From assembly GCF_001540865.1 (NCBI RefSeq), contig NC_033633.1:5640046-5704045 (forward strand): a DNA stretch of 64,000 nucleotides. The letters run 5' to 3'. This document shows, piece by piece, positions 12,607 through 24,200 of the stretch. Each line of letters begins with the position of its first letter. The first letter of the stretch is position 1. Made by a program: the position numbers and the translations under genes. Source of the DNA: Ananas comosus. Its lineage: Eukaryota > Streptophyta > Magnoliopsida > Poales > Bromeliaceae. A model generated the notes under the pieces. The model was not told the origin of the DNA, did not search any database, and saw only the letters and a list, made by a program, of their open reading frames with translations.

Positions 12607-15228
12607 TGTCACGCCACGGGACTCAGCGGAAGCCCACCCGGCACGTGCACAGACCCGCCATATGTCTAAAACATATAAGGCGTCTAAAACAAAACAATAA
12701 ATGAGACAATAAAAGGAAACAACTAGAAGTATCAGAGCAATATAAATCATCTAGAAACTGAAACAATGTGAAGAGTAGAGAGCTAAAACCACTAAATAAA
12801 CCATAAAGTAGTACAACCTAAGATCCAAATACAAGAGCTACAAGAGTACATAGGTGGTCTCTATACATGGTAAACAAAATCCCTCGCTCTCCCAAAACAT
12901 AAAAAGAGGGAAAAACCATCTAAGAGTAACAATAAGTCCTCGCTATCTAGCTAGCGATCCCCTTGCCGCGGTCCCGTGCCTCCGCCGGTGCAGAGGGCTC
13001 TGAAAGGAAAACATAAAACAGAGGGCATCAGAACTATTAAATAATAGTTCCCAGTGGGCAATTACTGACTTCAGTGAAATGCACCACTAGGCCCAAAACT
13101 AAGCAAGTAGGGTAAGTAAGAATAATATGAACAATTAAATCGCTGAAATGGAAGCTCAATATAGCATGAAGTCTCTACTTTCATTAGTAATAATCTATCA
13201 CATGATCCCTACTTAGCATGGATTTGCATAAGTAATAATCTATCACATAATCTCTGCTTAGCATGAATTTGCATAAGTAAGAAAGCAACTAGTACAAGTA
13301 AGTGCACAAGAGTATCTAACATGTAAATGCATAAGTATGCAACTAACCTAATATCCACAATGTAAATAGTAAAGATGTCAATGTTCACTATTCTAGTCAA
13401 TGTCCAAAAGGTACAATATCTCACCAGTAACCCAATCCTGTGGAAGCTACCCGTAGGTAGTCCGGCCTGCGCCGTGCCAATAATGGCCCCGTGGTAGTCA
13501 ACATCCTCACTCTAGGAATGAGCCTCCCCCACGGCATCCCATTTTGGCGCCCAGTCCCGCACGGGCGAGCATATGTCGCGATGGCTATCTCCGGAGTGCC
13601 GACTTGTAGGGAGCGACCCTCACAAGTATGTGCGAATGAGCACAATGGCATTCAAGCGAATAAGTCCGTCACAGGTCCTAGTGGTTCATCACTGTTTCAT
13701 CGGATCTAAAATCCGGAATACAGCACGTGTCCCAAAGGCCTGCCTCTATGTTATCGTGTCTAAAACACGGAACATAGTAACTGTCTCAATGGCCTATCTC
13801 TATGTCATCATGTCTAAAACATGGAATATAGCAGATGTCTAGGTGGCCTATCACTATGTCTCCAAATTACAGTTCAACAATTTTCTAGTTCAAGTGCCCC
13901 TTTATGACACTTATGCTCACTAAGTCATAGCATGGCAATTATGTTCAAGAGTATATAATTCTAGTCATTTTCCACATAAGAGACATATTTTCAAGTTGAA
14001 ATAGAGAATACGTAGCACATGCATGCATACTACTCATAAGGCTCAACTACATATAGTGAAGTTTTCATGATACATAATGCATGTGTTTTATGCATTCCAA
14101 AATTTATATAAATTCTACTCTTCATGAATATGCATGCATTTATAGTATACGAAAATATTTAACCACATAGGAGGCATTTCCCCCTATATCAAAGAAGCCA
14201 AACCCACCGAAGCTAATCGAAACTCTTCGTTTGCTCCGATGAAGGTGTCTACCACTCTCCTAGTACCCTAAAGGTATAGAAAAGAGAGATATACAAATGT
14301 TACGAACAACCATTTGCTCGAACATTAAACTACACAATCAAAGGTGTAGAAAACTCACCGAAAGCTAAGACATCTCTCACGAACTCCAAAAGGAAGCAAG
14401 AATCCTTCAAAACCGACCTAAAGGAAGCTTCCAATAAGATCAATCAAGATCAAAAAGCCTCAACTTGAAAATCCCCAATTCTAACCCTAAAATCCAAAAT
14501 CTAGGATTTCCTCTAGCAAAAACCAACAAAACATGTATCAAAAGGGGAATGCATGTTACCAACCTCTCAAGAAGCTCCAAAACAAGCTCAAAGTCCTCAA
14601 GGGTTGAAGTTTGATCCTCAATCAAGCTCCAATCCAACTCTCCAAGCTTCTCCAATGGTGGTAGACCAACAAAAGGCAAGAAGGAGAAGAAAAGAGAGAT
14701 CAAAACTAGTTCAAATCCCTCAAAAATGAAATAGAAACCATGGAGGGAAGAGCTTACCTTATCTCCTCTGGTCTAGGGCTCAAAAGAGCAGCCATGGGGG
14801 CTGGGGTGATTTTTATAGAGGTTGCAATAATTGCAAAAACACCCCTCCCCGAAAACTGCTCGCGCTGCACTGTGTACCGGTACACGGGCTCGCGTACCGA
14901 TACAACACTTGTGAAACAGCCAAACCCGAGCCTCGGGTTTGCACGAAATCTGTCTGTGTACCGGTACACTAGCCCCGTACCGGTACAGCCATTAGCGCGT
15001 ACCGGTACAGCCATCAACCCCGTACCGGTACACAGCCCTGCTGAGGCTATCCGAGAGCTGACCAAAAATTCGACATTTCGGATTTTGGTGCTAGGTTTTA
15101 AACCTCCAATCTCGGGGTTCGAACCATGGGTCGGAACACTGTCAACGACCCTCCACGAAGTGCAGAAAAGCTCAGAACACAAAACAAACACTCGAACCTT
15201 GCAATTTGCAAAGGTCCAGTGTGTCACA
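12607..15228 (-). mobile_element. Solo LTR (2.6 kb), TSD GCTCT, in the left TIR of the MULE
   Basis: The LTR begins TGTCACGCC and ends GTGTGTCACA, with GCTCT at 12602-12606 and again at 15229-15233. It has the common hairpin at 13027-13060 and an array of five perfect GTACCGGTAC palindromes plus one variant at 14874-15040, near its 5' end in minus orientation. No internal retroelement sequence remains. Removing it restores an uninterrupted TIR that matches the right arm. Confidence 0.9.
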
Positions 15229-15254
15229 GCTCTCTCTCATCCCTCCCCATCGTA

Positions 15255-15299
<45 letters not shown>

Positions 15300-16100
15300 N
15301 CCGCTCGCGCTCCCTGCGGCCGCCCGCGCTCCCTGCGGCCTCTCCTCTCCCTCTCTGTACGGAACGGCCCGCACGCCCCGCGCTCGCGTCGCCCCTCCCT
15401 CTCCAACGAGGTACGATCCACTTTTTTTTTCCTGATTTGTTTTTATTTTTATTTATTTTTTCTTTTGCAACCCAAAAATTAGATCTATAAAGCATTAGGG
15501 ACAGATCAAGGTTTATAAAAATGTCAGATCTTGTGAACCTTGATTTTAAAACGAGATCTACAAACATAATCTACAGACATTTTTAACTGATTTGTTGAAC
15601 CTTGATTTTTAAACGAGATCTTTCACAAGCATTTTTAAAAAAATGTCAGATGTTGTTTATTTTCTTAAAATCTGAAATCTGAACATCTGAGAGTCATTAT
15701 TTCTTTTGAAAAAAAATTGAGAGTTATTATTTCTGGGAGTTATTATTTCTTTTGAAAATTTTAAAAAAGTTTGGAAAAAATTTGAAATCTGAGAGTTATT
15801 ATTTCTTTTCTTAAAATTTTGGAAAATTTGAAAAATTTGAAAATCTTAATGAAATTTCAGATGTTGTTTTAGTTATTTCACAAACTTTCTTTTCTTGTAC
15901 AGAATGTTTATGAAAATAAAAAATGTTTAGATGTTGTTATAAACCTTGATTTGTCCCTAATGCTTTATTTCTTTTTTTTAAAATATAAATAATAAAAATA
16001 TGTTTGTTTTAGTTATTATTTCTTTTAAAAATCTGAAAAATTTAAACTTCAGATTTGAAGTAGATTATTTGCGAGGTTTTTTTAATGTAATTTTTTTAAT
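15229..16100. repeat. Left TIR of the MULE (proximal part)
   Basis: From the (CT)n run through the GC-rich block 'gtacggaacggcccgcacgc' and the AT-rich tract 'gatctataaagcattaggga', this arm is the inverse complement of about 19830-20740. An N at 15300 marks a gap in the CT run. The two arms stay similar for about 1 kb. That length suggests TIR-type MULEs with long arms that could house promoters for both internal genes. Confidence 0.8.
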
Positions 16101-16154
16101 AAAAAATAGTTCAATTATAATTGTGATAAGTTTACCATTTTGTGTAGGTTATTG

Positions 16155-16613
16155 ATGGCAAGTTCTTATGAAGATAGGCCAATTTTGTGTAAATGTAACG
16201 AGATAGCCATCATTCGATCTTCACAATAATCTAGAAGTAAAGGAAGACAATTTTACGGTTGTCGCAAATATGGAAAGGATAATGAAAATTATTGTGATTT
16301 TTTCATGTGGTGCGATAAGAAATCAATGATATTCAAAGAATGTTTGGAAGGAGGAAGTTCAAATCTTTCACAGTTGAAGGAAAATTCGGCGTTTGAATCA
16401 GCAGCATCTCCCAAAAAATAATCAAATGAAAAGATGCTTCAAACCATAAATAACAATCTAACGATCTTGTCTGAGCAAATAGAGAGCTTGAAAACTAAAG
16501 TTGCGGAAGTTTCTACGAGGACAACAGTATTGACGGAAAGAATCGAAATTGAAAGAAGGATATTTATTGTATTCATTTTAGTAATTCTCTGTGTTAAAAT
16601 TCTATTCTCTTAG
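16155..16613 (+). pseudogene. GRF zinc-finger / coiled-coil / transmembrane ORF carried by the MULE (two in-frame stops)
   Basis: Reading from the ATG at 16155 gives about 152 codons. The N-terminal part has the GRF-type zinc-finger layout: CKCN near residue 12, then GRQFYGC, then CDFFMWCD near residue 50. A basic, heptad-like segment (LSEQIESLKTKVAEVSTRT) and a C-terminal hydrophobic helix (IFIVFILVILCVKILF) follow. Two in-frame TAA codons break it, one between the first cysteine pair and GRQFYGC and one after the finger (the 'cccaaaaaataatca' region). Both could be CAA-to-TAA or GAA-to-TAA changes. It lies inside the MULE, convergent with the transposase. GRF fingers bind nucleic acid; a role here as an accessory transposon protein is inference. 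Confidence 0.75.
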
Positions 16614-17721
16614 AAAGCAAAAAAATTGTATGAAAAGAATTGATAGTTGCTATTTCAAAAGTGCTCTTATGTTTGCAAAAGTATTGACTGCTCATGATCT
16701 TATGTTGTCATTCCCTTTCAGAAGTTGCTATTTCAGTATTGACGGCTCATGATTTGTCGCTAATGCTTTATTTCTTTTCTTAAAAATAAAAAAAATAAAA
16801 ATCTGTTTGTTTTAGTTATTATTTCTTTTAAAAATCTAAAAAATTGTATGAAAAGAATTGATAGTTGCCATTTCAGAAATGCTCTTATGTTTGCAAAAGT
16901 ATTGACTGCAAAAGTACTGACTGCTCATGATTATAGTTGCCATCCCTTTTTTTTCAATTCAAATTCACCAAAGCGAACAAAAGAAATAATAGGAAAAATT
17001 CATACCGAAACCAAAGAGACCTTTCCAGACCGAAACCAAATTGAATTGAAACCCAATTCAATTCACACTTTCCAGACCAAGAAAATAGGAAAAATTCACA
17101 TTTTTAAGCAAAACAAAGAGACCTCATTAGGCCACTTCCTTTTTATTCATTCAAATTCACCAGAATTAGAAGCAACGAGGCAATAAAACGAGAAACAAAT
17201 TGAAATTCAATTCAATTCACACTATTCAGACACAGGAATGAAAGCGGCCATAACGAAGAGATCCCATTTGCGCATTCTCACTCGGCGATTCAAAACCCTC
17301 AAAATTAGAAACAACAAAGCATCAAATAAAGAAACATATTAAACAAGCAATATGCAAGTGTCCAATACATAAAAGGAGCAAGTTGATTGAAACAAAACAT
17401 ACATGCTTCACATAATCCATACAACACTACAAACAAAACATACATACTTCAAATAATCCATACAACACTACAAACAAAACATACATGCTTCAAATAATCC
17501 ATACAACACTACAAACAAAACATATATGCTTCACAAAAGATAGTGCTTTCTTCAAGATTCTTCTTCATCTGTTGCTTCAAGACTTTCACTAGAATTTTAT
17601 TCAATCGATAGTGCTTTATCAACAATTTGCAGATCACCATATTTGTTAATATTATGTGAATATAGGAAAGATAAAATTTTTTTTTGACAAAGTAAACAAG
17701 ATAACTGTTATGGTATTGAAA
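16614..17721. other. Region between the two convergent MULE genes; AT-rich, with local duplications
   Basis: No gene is seen. A segment with 'ttgtatgaaaagaattgata' and 'tgctcttatgtttgcaaaag' occurs at about 16625-16690 and again at about 16845-16920. A 41-bp tandem array occupies 17390-17536. The layout suits shared 3' flanks of two convergent genes. Confidence 0.6.
17390..17536. repeat. 41-bp tandem repeat, about 3.6 copies
   Basis: The unit contains 'aaacaaaacatacatgcttc' followed by 'aaataatccatacaacacta'. It repeats with only one or two substitutions per copy, downstream of the transposase gene inside the MULE. Confidence 0.85.
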
Positions 17722-19655
17722 CTAAAAAAAAAATGCTACCTCTTTGCATGTCCTAATGTTGTGTCCTTTTTTACCACACTGTTTACAAGTTCTTGATATC
17801 CTTGCTTTCTTTTCAACTGGTGGCTTAATCCTTTGTGGTTTTCTTCGTCCTTTACATTGCGAGTGAGGAGGATCTTTAATTGTGTATTGGTTAAGATTTG
17901 ATTGTGAAATTAGGGTCCTATGTAGATCATTTGAAGGCTCCTCATTTGTTCCTTCATCAATTTCTATTGCTTGATTAATTGATGTCAGCACATCAACTCC
18001 TTCTCTAATTATCCGACATGCATTTTCATATGACTTAAGACTTTTAGATCCTTCAAAGATAAATTTTTGCGACTCTAATGTAAGCAAATCAAATCTCCGC
18101 GACCTACAAAATGAGGACCCATCACTCATTTCTAGAGAATTAGTGGATGTTCCTTTTTTGGCATTCTTAGCCCACCTTTTTAGAATATATCTAGAAGGAA
18201 TGCTATACATTTCAATATGATGCATCACTTTAAGTGCATGAGCACATAAGAGAGCATAAAATTCAAATAACTTACAAGTACAAGATACAATATCTTCAGA
18301 CTTTACAATTGTCACAGTATATGTGCACATTAGTTGTTTTGAAGTAGAAGGTTGTGAAATTGAACTAATCTTGTACAACTTTTCTTTTTCCAATTCAACC
18401 AACTTATAACCTGTTGTAGCCCTTAGTTGAACCTTGAATTCTGAAAAAATTGTCCTCGTATAAATGGAGCGTGCATTTTTCTCAATTGGATCATCTGACC
18501 ATAAAGAAGGCTCTCCATCATTTGTCATGAAATCTTCCATGTCCTCTCTCTCATATTGATTGTTTGACATTTTTTTTGAACTGAGTGACGAATTTGAATA
18601 TTGATGTGTGTGAATCTAACCATATTTTTGCCACGGTATTCATACTTTCGCTATGCTGTGAAGTGGACATATTCGCAAAAAAAGTATCACGAAAATATAC
18701 AGGAATCCATTGATACCGAATATTCCATAACAATCGAAGGTGGTTATTTTCATGTAGTTGATACTTATCAATCATTGTTGCCCACGCATTCTCAAATTCC
18801 TCCACAGTTAAACTACCATTTATGCATTCTTTTTAATCATTCTCAAACCCATCTTTGGAGCTATATTTTGTGCTCTTTGTTGGTCGTCAACATCAACAGC
18901 ATAAAAAAATAATAGGTCCTTTCCTTGGAGTTCATGAAAGTAGTTTAGAGCACTTGCCACATCTATTCCAATGAGTTTTCTATGTTTTTCGACAACCTCA
19001 TTACTCAAATCCTTGCGAATGAAGTGAATATTATGTCTTCCTCCTTCTTTTGCTTCCAAAAAAGACATAATTTGGGAACACGAGATGTTTTCCTCATTTA
19101 ACATATGAATCAAATCTTTTTGTTCTTTTGTGATGTTACGATGTGATCGAAAAAAACGAGTTTTAGAGGGACTAGCTATCAACTCATGATTATGTTCGTT
19201 AGCAACCATCGTTATCACCCACTTTCCTCGATCATCTATTTTCAGCACAACATGTGCCTTATAATTAGTACGTCTGTTGGGACAATCCTTTTTGGGTGTA
19301 TGGCTACCTTGAGATTTTTGGTGTTCACTTTTATCCTGAGATGTAGGTTAGAATGACCGGCTTTGGAGCAACAATAGGTCATAGATGTGATGGCATCATC
19401 CTGTTTTCTTGCTTTATAATGGGTTTGTTTTCTTATATTAAACCCCATTTTAAAAGCATAATCATTGTAGAACTTTTTAGCTTCTTCTATATAAGTGAAC
19501 TCTAAACCAACACGTAGCTCATCATCAAAATATTTGCTCATATTCGATATTTGATCATTAGCAACTATTTCTTCAATTTCCTCATTCACCTCATCTCTAA
19601 CATCAAGATTACACATTGAAACTGAGGAATCAATTATAGAGCCATGTTCCATCAT
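17722..19655 (-). pseudogene. FAR1-related MULE transposase, internally deleted and frameshifted
   Basis: Four minus-strand frames in order make one FAR1/FRS-type transposase. 19655-19242 holds the FAR1 DNA-binding segment (FYNDYAFKMGFNIRK, then cysteines), shifting frame near 19284. 19248-18820 holds the rest of the FAR1 finger (GKWVITMVANEHNHEL). 18805-18551 has the post-catalytic region (EFENAWATMIDKYQL, then MSTSQHSESMN). 18570-17722 has the SWIM finger (SCTC...LCAH) and a CCHC-like C-terminus (CKQCGKKGH). The family's usual DDE catalytic core of about 150-160 residues should lie between DVDDQQRAQN and ENDFKEC-like sequence. Here the two flanks are joined directly near 18840-18870, followed by a TAA. 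Hence no catalytic activity is expected. Confidence 0.85.
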
Positions 19656-19829
19656 TTAACTAACTCCTACAAAAATAACTAAAGTTAATATTCTAAATAG
19701 AGCTCAAACAATAGGAAAATAGAAAAAAATTTCTTCATTTATAGTAACAATATGGACACACTAGTTCTATTGAATCAATAATGCATTCAGTGAGAAAAAA
19801 TAAATTACAAGAACCAGATAAAAGAAAAC

Positions 19830-20671
19830 CAACCATAAATGATGAAATAATAACTCTCAGATTTATAAATTTTTCAGATTTACAAACATACTAAAGTTTA
19901 AATTTTTCAGATTTTTAAAAGAAATAATAACAAAAACAAACATATTTTCATTTTTTTTAATTTTAAGAAAAGAAATTTTTTATTTTCATAAACATTTTGT
20001 ACAAGAAAAGAAAGTTTGTGAAATAACTAAAACAACATCTAAAATTTCATTAAGATTTTCAAAATTTTCAAAATTTTCAGATTTTTAAGAAAAGAAATAA
20101 TAACTCTCAGATTTCAAAAATTTTCCAAATTTTTTAAAGATTTTCAAAAGAAATAATAACTCTCAGAAATAATAACTCTCAAATTTTTTTCAAAAGAAAT
20201 AATAACTCTCAGATGTTCAGATTTCAGATTTTTAAGAAAATAAACAACGTCTGACATTTTTTTAAAAATGCTTGTGAAAGATCTCGTTTAAAAATCAAGG
20301 TTCAACAAATCAGTTAAAAATGTTTGTAGATCATGTTTGTAGATCTCGTTTTGAAATCAAGGTTCACAAGATCTGACATTTTTATAAACCTTGATCTGTC
20401 CCTAATGCTTTATAGATCTAATTTTTGGGTTGCAAAAAATAAAAAATAAAAAATAAAAACAAATCAGGAAAAAAAAAAAAAGCGGATCGTACCTCGTTGG
20501 AGAGAAAGGGGCGACGCGAGTGCGGGGCGTGCGGGCCGTTCCGTACAGAGAAGGAGAGGAGAGGGCCTCAGGTAGCGCGGGCAGCCGCAGGAAGCGCGGG
20601 TGGCTAGGAAGCGCAGGCGGGCAGGGAGGGTATGGGGGAGAGGGAGAGAGAAAGAGAGAGAAGGTGAGAAC

Positions 20672-20722
<51 letters not shown>

Positions 20723-20903
20723 TTACGATGGGCGAGGGATTGAGAGAGAGCGCACGAAGAAAGAGAGAGCGCCCAGTTAACGGAAGCTTTTCGCGTTAAT
20801 TCTCTTTAAATCACAGCACGAATCTAATAAGCTATCCAATGGTAAAAAGTCCACTAGCACGATCAGGCTGTGCTATTAATAGCGCACGCAGCCGACGCGC
20901 CTC
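19830..20903. repeat. Right TIR of the MULE
   Basis: Inverse complement of the left arm (see 15229-16100 and 12456-12606). It includes the shared 'gatcgtacctcgttggagag' block, a (GA)n run and the outer segment 'gtgctattaatagc'. The transposase start at 19655 lies about 170 bp inside it, so this arm probably served as its promoter. Confidence 0.8.
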
Positions 20904-20972
20904 CCCTCTCTCTCTCTCTCTCTCTCTATATAATATATATTATATATATATATATATATATTATATATATTA

Positions 20973-21009
<37 letters not shown>

Positions 21010-21110
21010 TAGTCAAACATATAATATATAATGTAAAATTATATAATATATAAATAGCATATATATACATATATATGTAACATATATATAATATATATAT
21101 ATATATATAT
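20904..21110. repeat. (CT)n and (TA)n low-complexity tract
   Basis: A CT run passes into about 170 bp of TA-rich dinucleotide sequence. Nothing else is seen here. Confidence 0.85.
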
Positions 21111-21202
21111 TGCTGGAATAACTATCAATAGACCGAGCTCTGGTGCTATAGTTTTTTAGGGCCACCAAGTGTTTGGTGCTATCGATAGCATAGCAGCCGG
21201 AC
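21111..21202. mobile_element. Small fold-back MITE in (TA)n
   Basis: About 92 bp flanked by TA runs on both sides. It has inverse-complementary arms ('ggtgctatagtt', 'ggtgctatcgatagc') and a right end 'gcagccggac' that is the inverse complement of GTCCGGCTGC. That terminus resembles the GAGTCCGGCT ends of the 545-bp MITEs. It has no coding capacity. Confidence 0.6.
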
Positions 21203-21224
21203 TATATATATATATATATATATA

Positions 21225-24200
21225 TGTCACGCCTCGAGCCCACCTCTTTGGTCGGATTCGGACACACCAACAGACTGTCGAACGGACAGGGTTTTCCCTG
21301 TACCGCGGACAAAGTCTCCCCTGTACGTCGAAGGCGTCACAATCCATACAATGCGTAAGGTTCCAACCAGGAACAGCATACAAACACAAATTGCATAAGG
21401 AAGATATCAAAAACATAAACATCTATGCTATTACAAGCATTCATCTCACATCAAAGGTTACATTCTTTAGGTCTTTTAGCTTCAAAATACAATCTGACTT
21501 TATTGAAATTATTATAGCTTTGTTCTTTTCTTTTCTTTTACATTCCTAAGTAGCCGACTCAGGGTACTGCTATCTCTAGTCTCGGTGGTAGGGTGCTAAC
21601 TACGGAGCTACGCCCTTCCTCGCGCCGCCGCGCCGCTCGCGTGTGAACCTGTAACCCCCAAAAACAACACGGGGGTAAGAACTATTGTCCATAGTTCCCA
21701 GTGGGTACGGCCACCCAAGGGAAGAGCTCGACCCACTAGCACTACAACAGAATTAGGTTATAGGGACACATGTTTGGGACACTTTTGTGTAAGTGTCATA
21801 TTTATGCCAAAACTTAAAAAAAAACCTACTAATGCCTAAATATAAAGTCTAATCCAACCAAAAATAAAAGGGTACTCTACTCGACCCACCCCACCCAGCC
21901 CATTCGGCCCGATTACAAATAGAAAAAAAAATAAAAGAAAAAGGAAAGAAAAATCGATTACTATTTCCCCTTCTCCTCTCACTCAATCGACTGAAATTCT
22001 AGACGAAGATCCCTTCTCGTCCTCCTCCGCCACCGCAGCCAACGAGGTAGAGTTCCAGTGGTTGCTAGATGCTTAAATAAATATTGGTAAATTAGCAGCA
22101 CTCTTTTAAATTATAGCAATACTCTTTAACTGTCACTATATACCTAGCGACTCCACATATAGCAACACATTTTAAAAGTGTCGGTAATTTAGCCAGCAGC
22201 ACTTTTTTTGACTTATACCGACATTTAAAAGTGTCGCTATAGACCGTTTTTGTTGTAGTGTAGGTCCAAAGGAGGCACTGCGTTAGTCCAACAAATATCT
22301 ATAGATATATAATTTATGCCGCTAACAATTATCATATTCATGCCTCACAATATGCAAGATGCAAATCATGCAACTCATATAAGTAGATTAATTGATTCTA
22401 CTCTCTATCATTTGCTTTTCATTATTATTAGCCATTCTTTAATACTAGCCGTTCGTTAACGCTAGTCATTCCTTATCTTTAACCATTCTTGATTCTTAGT
22501 CATTCTTTATTATTTGCTATTCCTTAGCATTAGTCATTCTTTGCATTATTATTCTTCAACGTTTGCCATTCTTTATTCTTTATTCTTAGTCACACTATGC
22601 CCATTGGCCATTCTTTCCTAAGGTTACTTTTAACTTAGTCAACTATGTCACTCGACTCGGTCTTGAGTCAATCCACCGCGGATAATCCGCGCTCAATCAG
22701 GCTTGAGGTGAAGGAACTATCACATGCACCTCAGCCTTAAATCCTCTCGACTATAGGTCTACCACGGGGTGAGGATACCATCGAACCCCGGACCACAAGT
22801 CACTCAATGGACCTACGGGCGAGGAGAACCAACATACCCGTTGAATCACTACCGGGCGAGGAGAACCAACGTACTCGTAGTTATGATTCTTATTTGCCAT
22901 CTCTTTTACATGGCGAAGAGAACCAATATACCTGTTGAATCACTGTCCGGCGAGAAGAACCAACGTACCCACAGTTCTGATTCACTTGCGCTCAATCGCA
23001 AGTCTCAACCGCTGCACTAGCAGCCTTCATTCCTAGGGATTCCGGAATCCACATTCATATCTCTAGGGTTGGTCTTACCCTATAATGTCGACCTACCTAG
23101 GTCCAAGTCATTCCTCAACCTAAGTTTAATACGTTAGGTCCATTATCACTATGTTCATAGCCTAGGTTCCATAACACTAGGTCCGACATTCTTTATTACC
23201 TAGGTTCACTTGACTCTAGGTTCAATGCCACTCATGTCATAACCTAGGTTTGCTTGACTCTAGGTTTAATGCCACTCATGAATCACCTATGTTTAATAAC
23301 ACTAGGTTTCATTACCACTCACCTAGATTTATTTAATTCTATGTTTCATACCCAATCATGCCACTCTTTATCCTAGTTGTTCATACCTAGGATTCTTAGT
23401 TTGCATGCTATGCTTGTCGAGTTCTTATTCTACTTAGAGTTCATCGACTCGAGTTCAACATTCATGTCATTCTAACATCATTTCACATTATGTCATCATG
23501 CCTATAATCTTTAGCATCTCATGCACATGCATTTGTTATTAACATGTATCTTATACATTCTTTAGCATATATCTTATACATTCGTTATTAGCATCTCACT
23601 CATGCATTCATATCTAAATCATGCATTTATATAACATCTAGCTCATGCCTCTAGCTCATGTCACTTAGCATCTAGCTTATGCATTTATGTAACATACGTC
23701 TTATTCATGCATTTAGCATTTAACTCATGCATTCATTACTGGGCAATTAACTACCACTACATGCTTCAATAATGAAACACACTTCTCTTTGGCATGGAAG
23801 CGACCTAATCGTTTCGGTAGAGCACAACCCACCTTTTTAAGCTTCCTAATCGTTTGTAGTCACTTGCAATTAGGCCAACTACTTGGACTTCCAAGCTTTC
23901 TCCCAATCACCCTACAATGCATGAAGCTCAAGAAATGACATTTTAGACACAACCGGAAATTCAATGATTTCGAAAGGCACCACCCACCTCGTATGGTTAC
24001 TAAAGTGCTACGGTTCGAATCTCATGATTTTTAGCCGCCTATTTCTTTGTTTGTGGCAAAACGAAGCCAAATTAGGCTTTTTGCTCATAACTTTGCGTAG
24101 ACTCGTCGGATCGGCGAACCGAGTCCACCAACGAGTTAGAAATACCCCCAATTAGGTTTCTACAAGGTCAATTTGCCTTCAAACCCATCTATGGCAAAAG

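Larger units (their letters stand above)
12456..20903 (-). mobile_element. FAR1-type Mutator-like element with about 1-kb TIRs (contains a nested solo LTR)
   Basis: Two arms in inverse orientation bound this unit. The left arm (12456-12606, continuing 15229 to about 16080) and the right arm (about 19830-20903) match as inverse complements through 'agcacagcctga', 'taccattgga', 'cgttaactgg', a (CT)n run, a GC-rich block and a long AT-rich stretch. Removing the solo LTR at 12607-15228 leaves about 5.8 kb. Inside are a GRF zinc-finger ORF (+) and a FAR1-related transposase (-) that converge. Both are broken, so the element is not autonomous now. The left terminus GAGTCAGGCT sits directly on (TA)n. 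The exact right end is uncertain by about 10 bp. Confidence 0.8.

Noticed and set aside
14740..15255. 171-codon plus-strand frame and its minus-strand counterpart
   Set aside because: It spans the GTACCGGTAC palindromes of a solo LTR and crosses its end at 15228. Palindromic repeats keep both strands open.
17390..17536. Possible CRISPR-like or satellite array
   Set aside because: Units are contiguous 41-bp tandem repeats with no spacers, inside a plant MULE.
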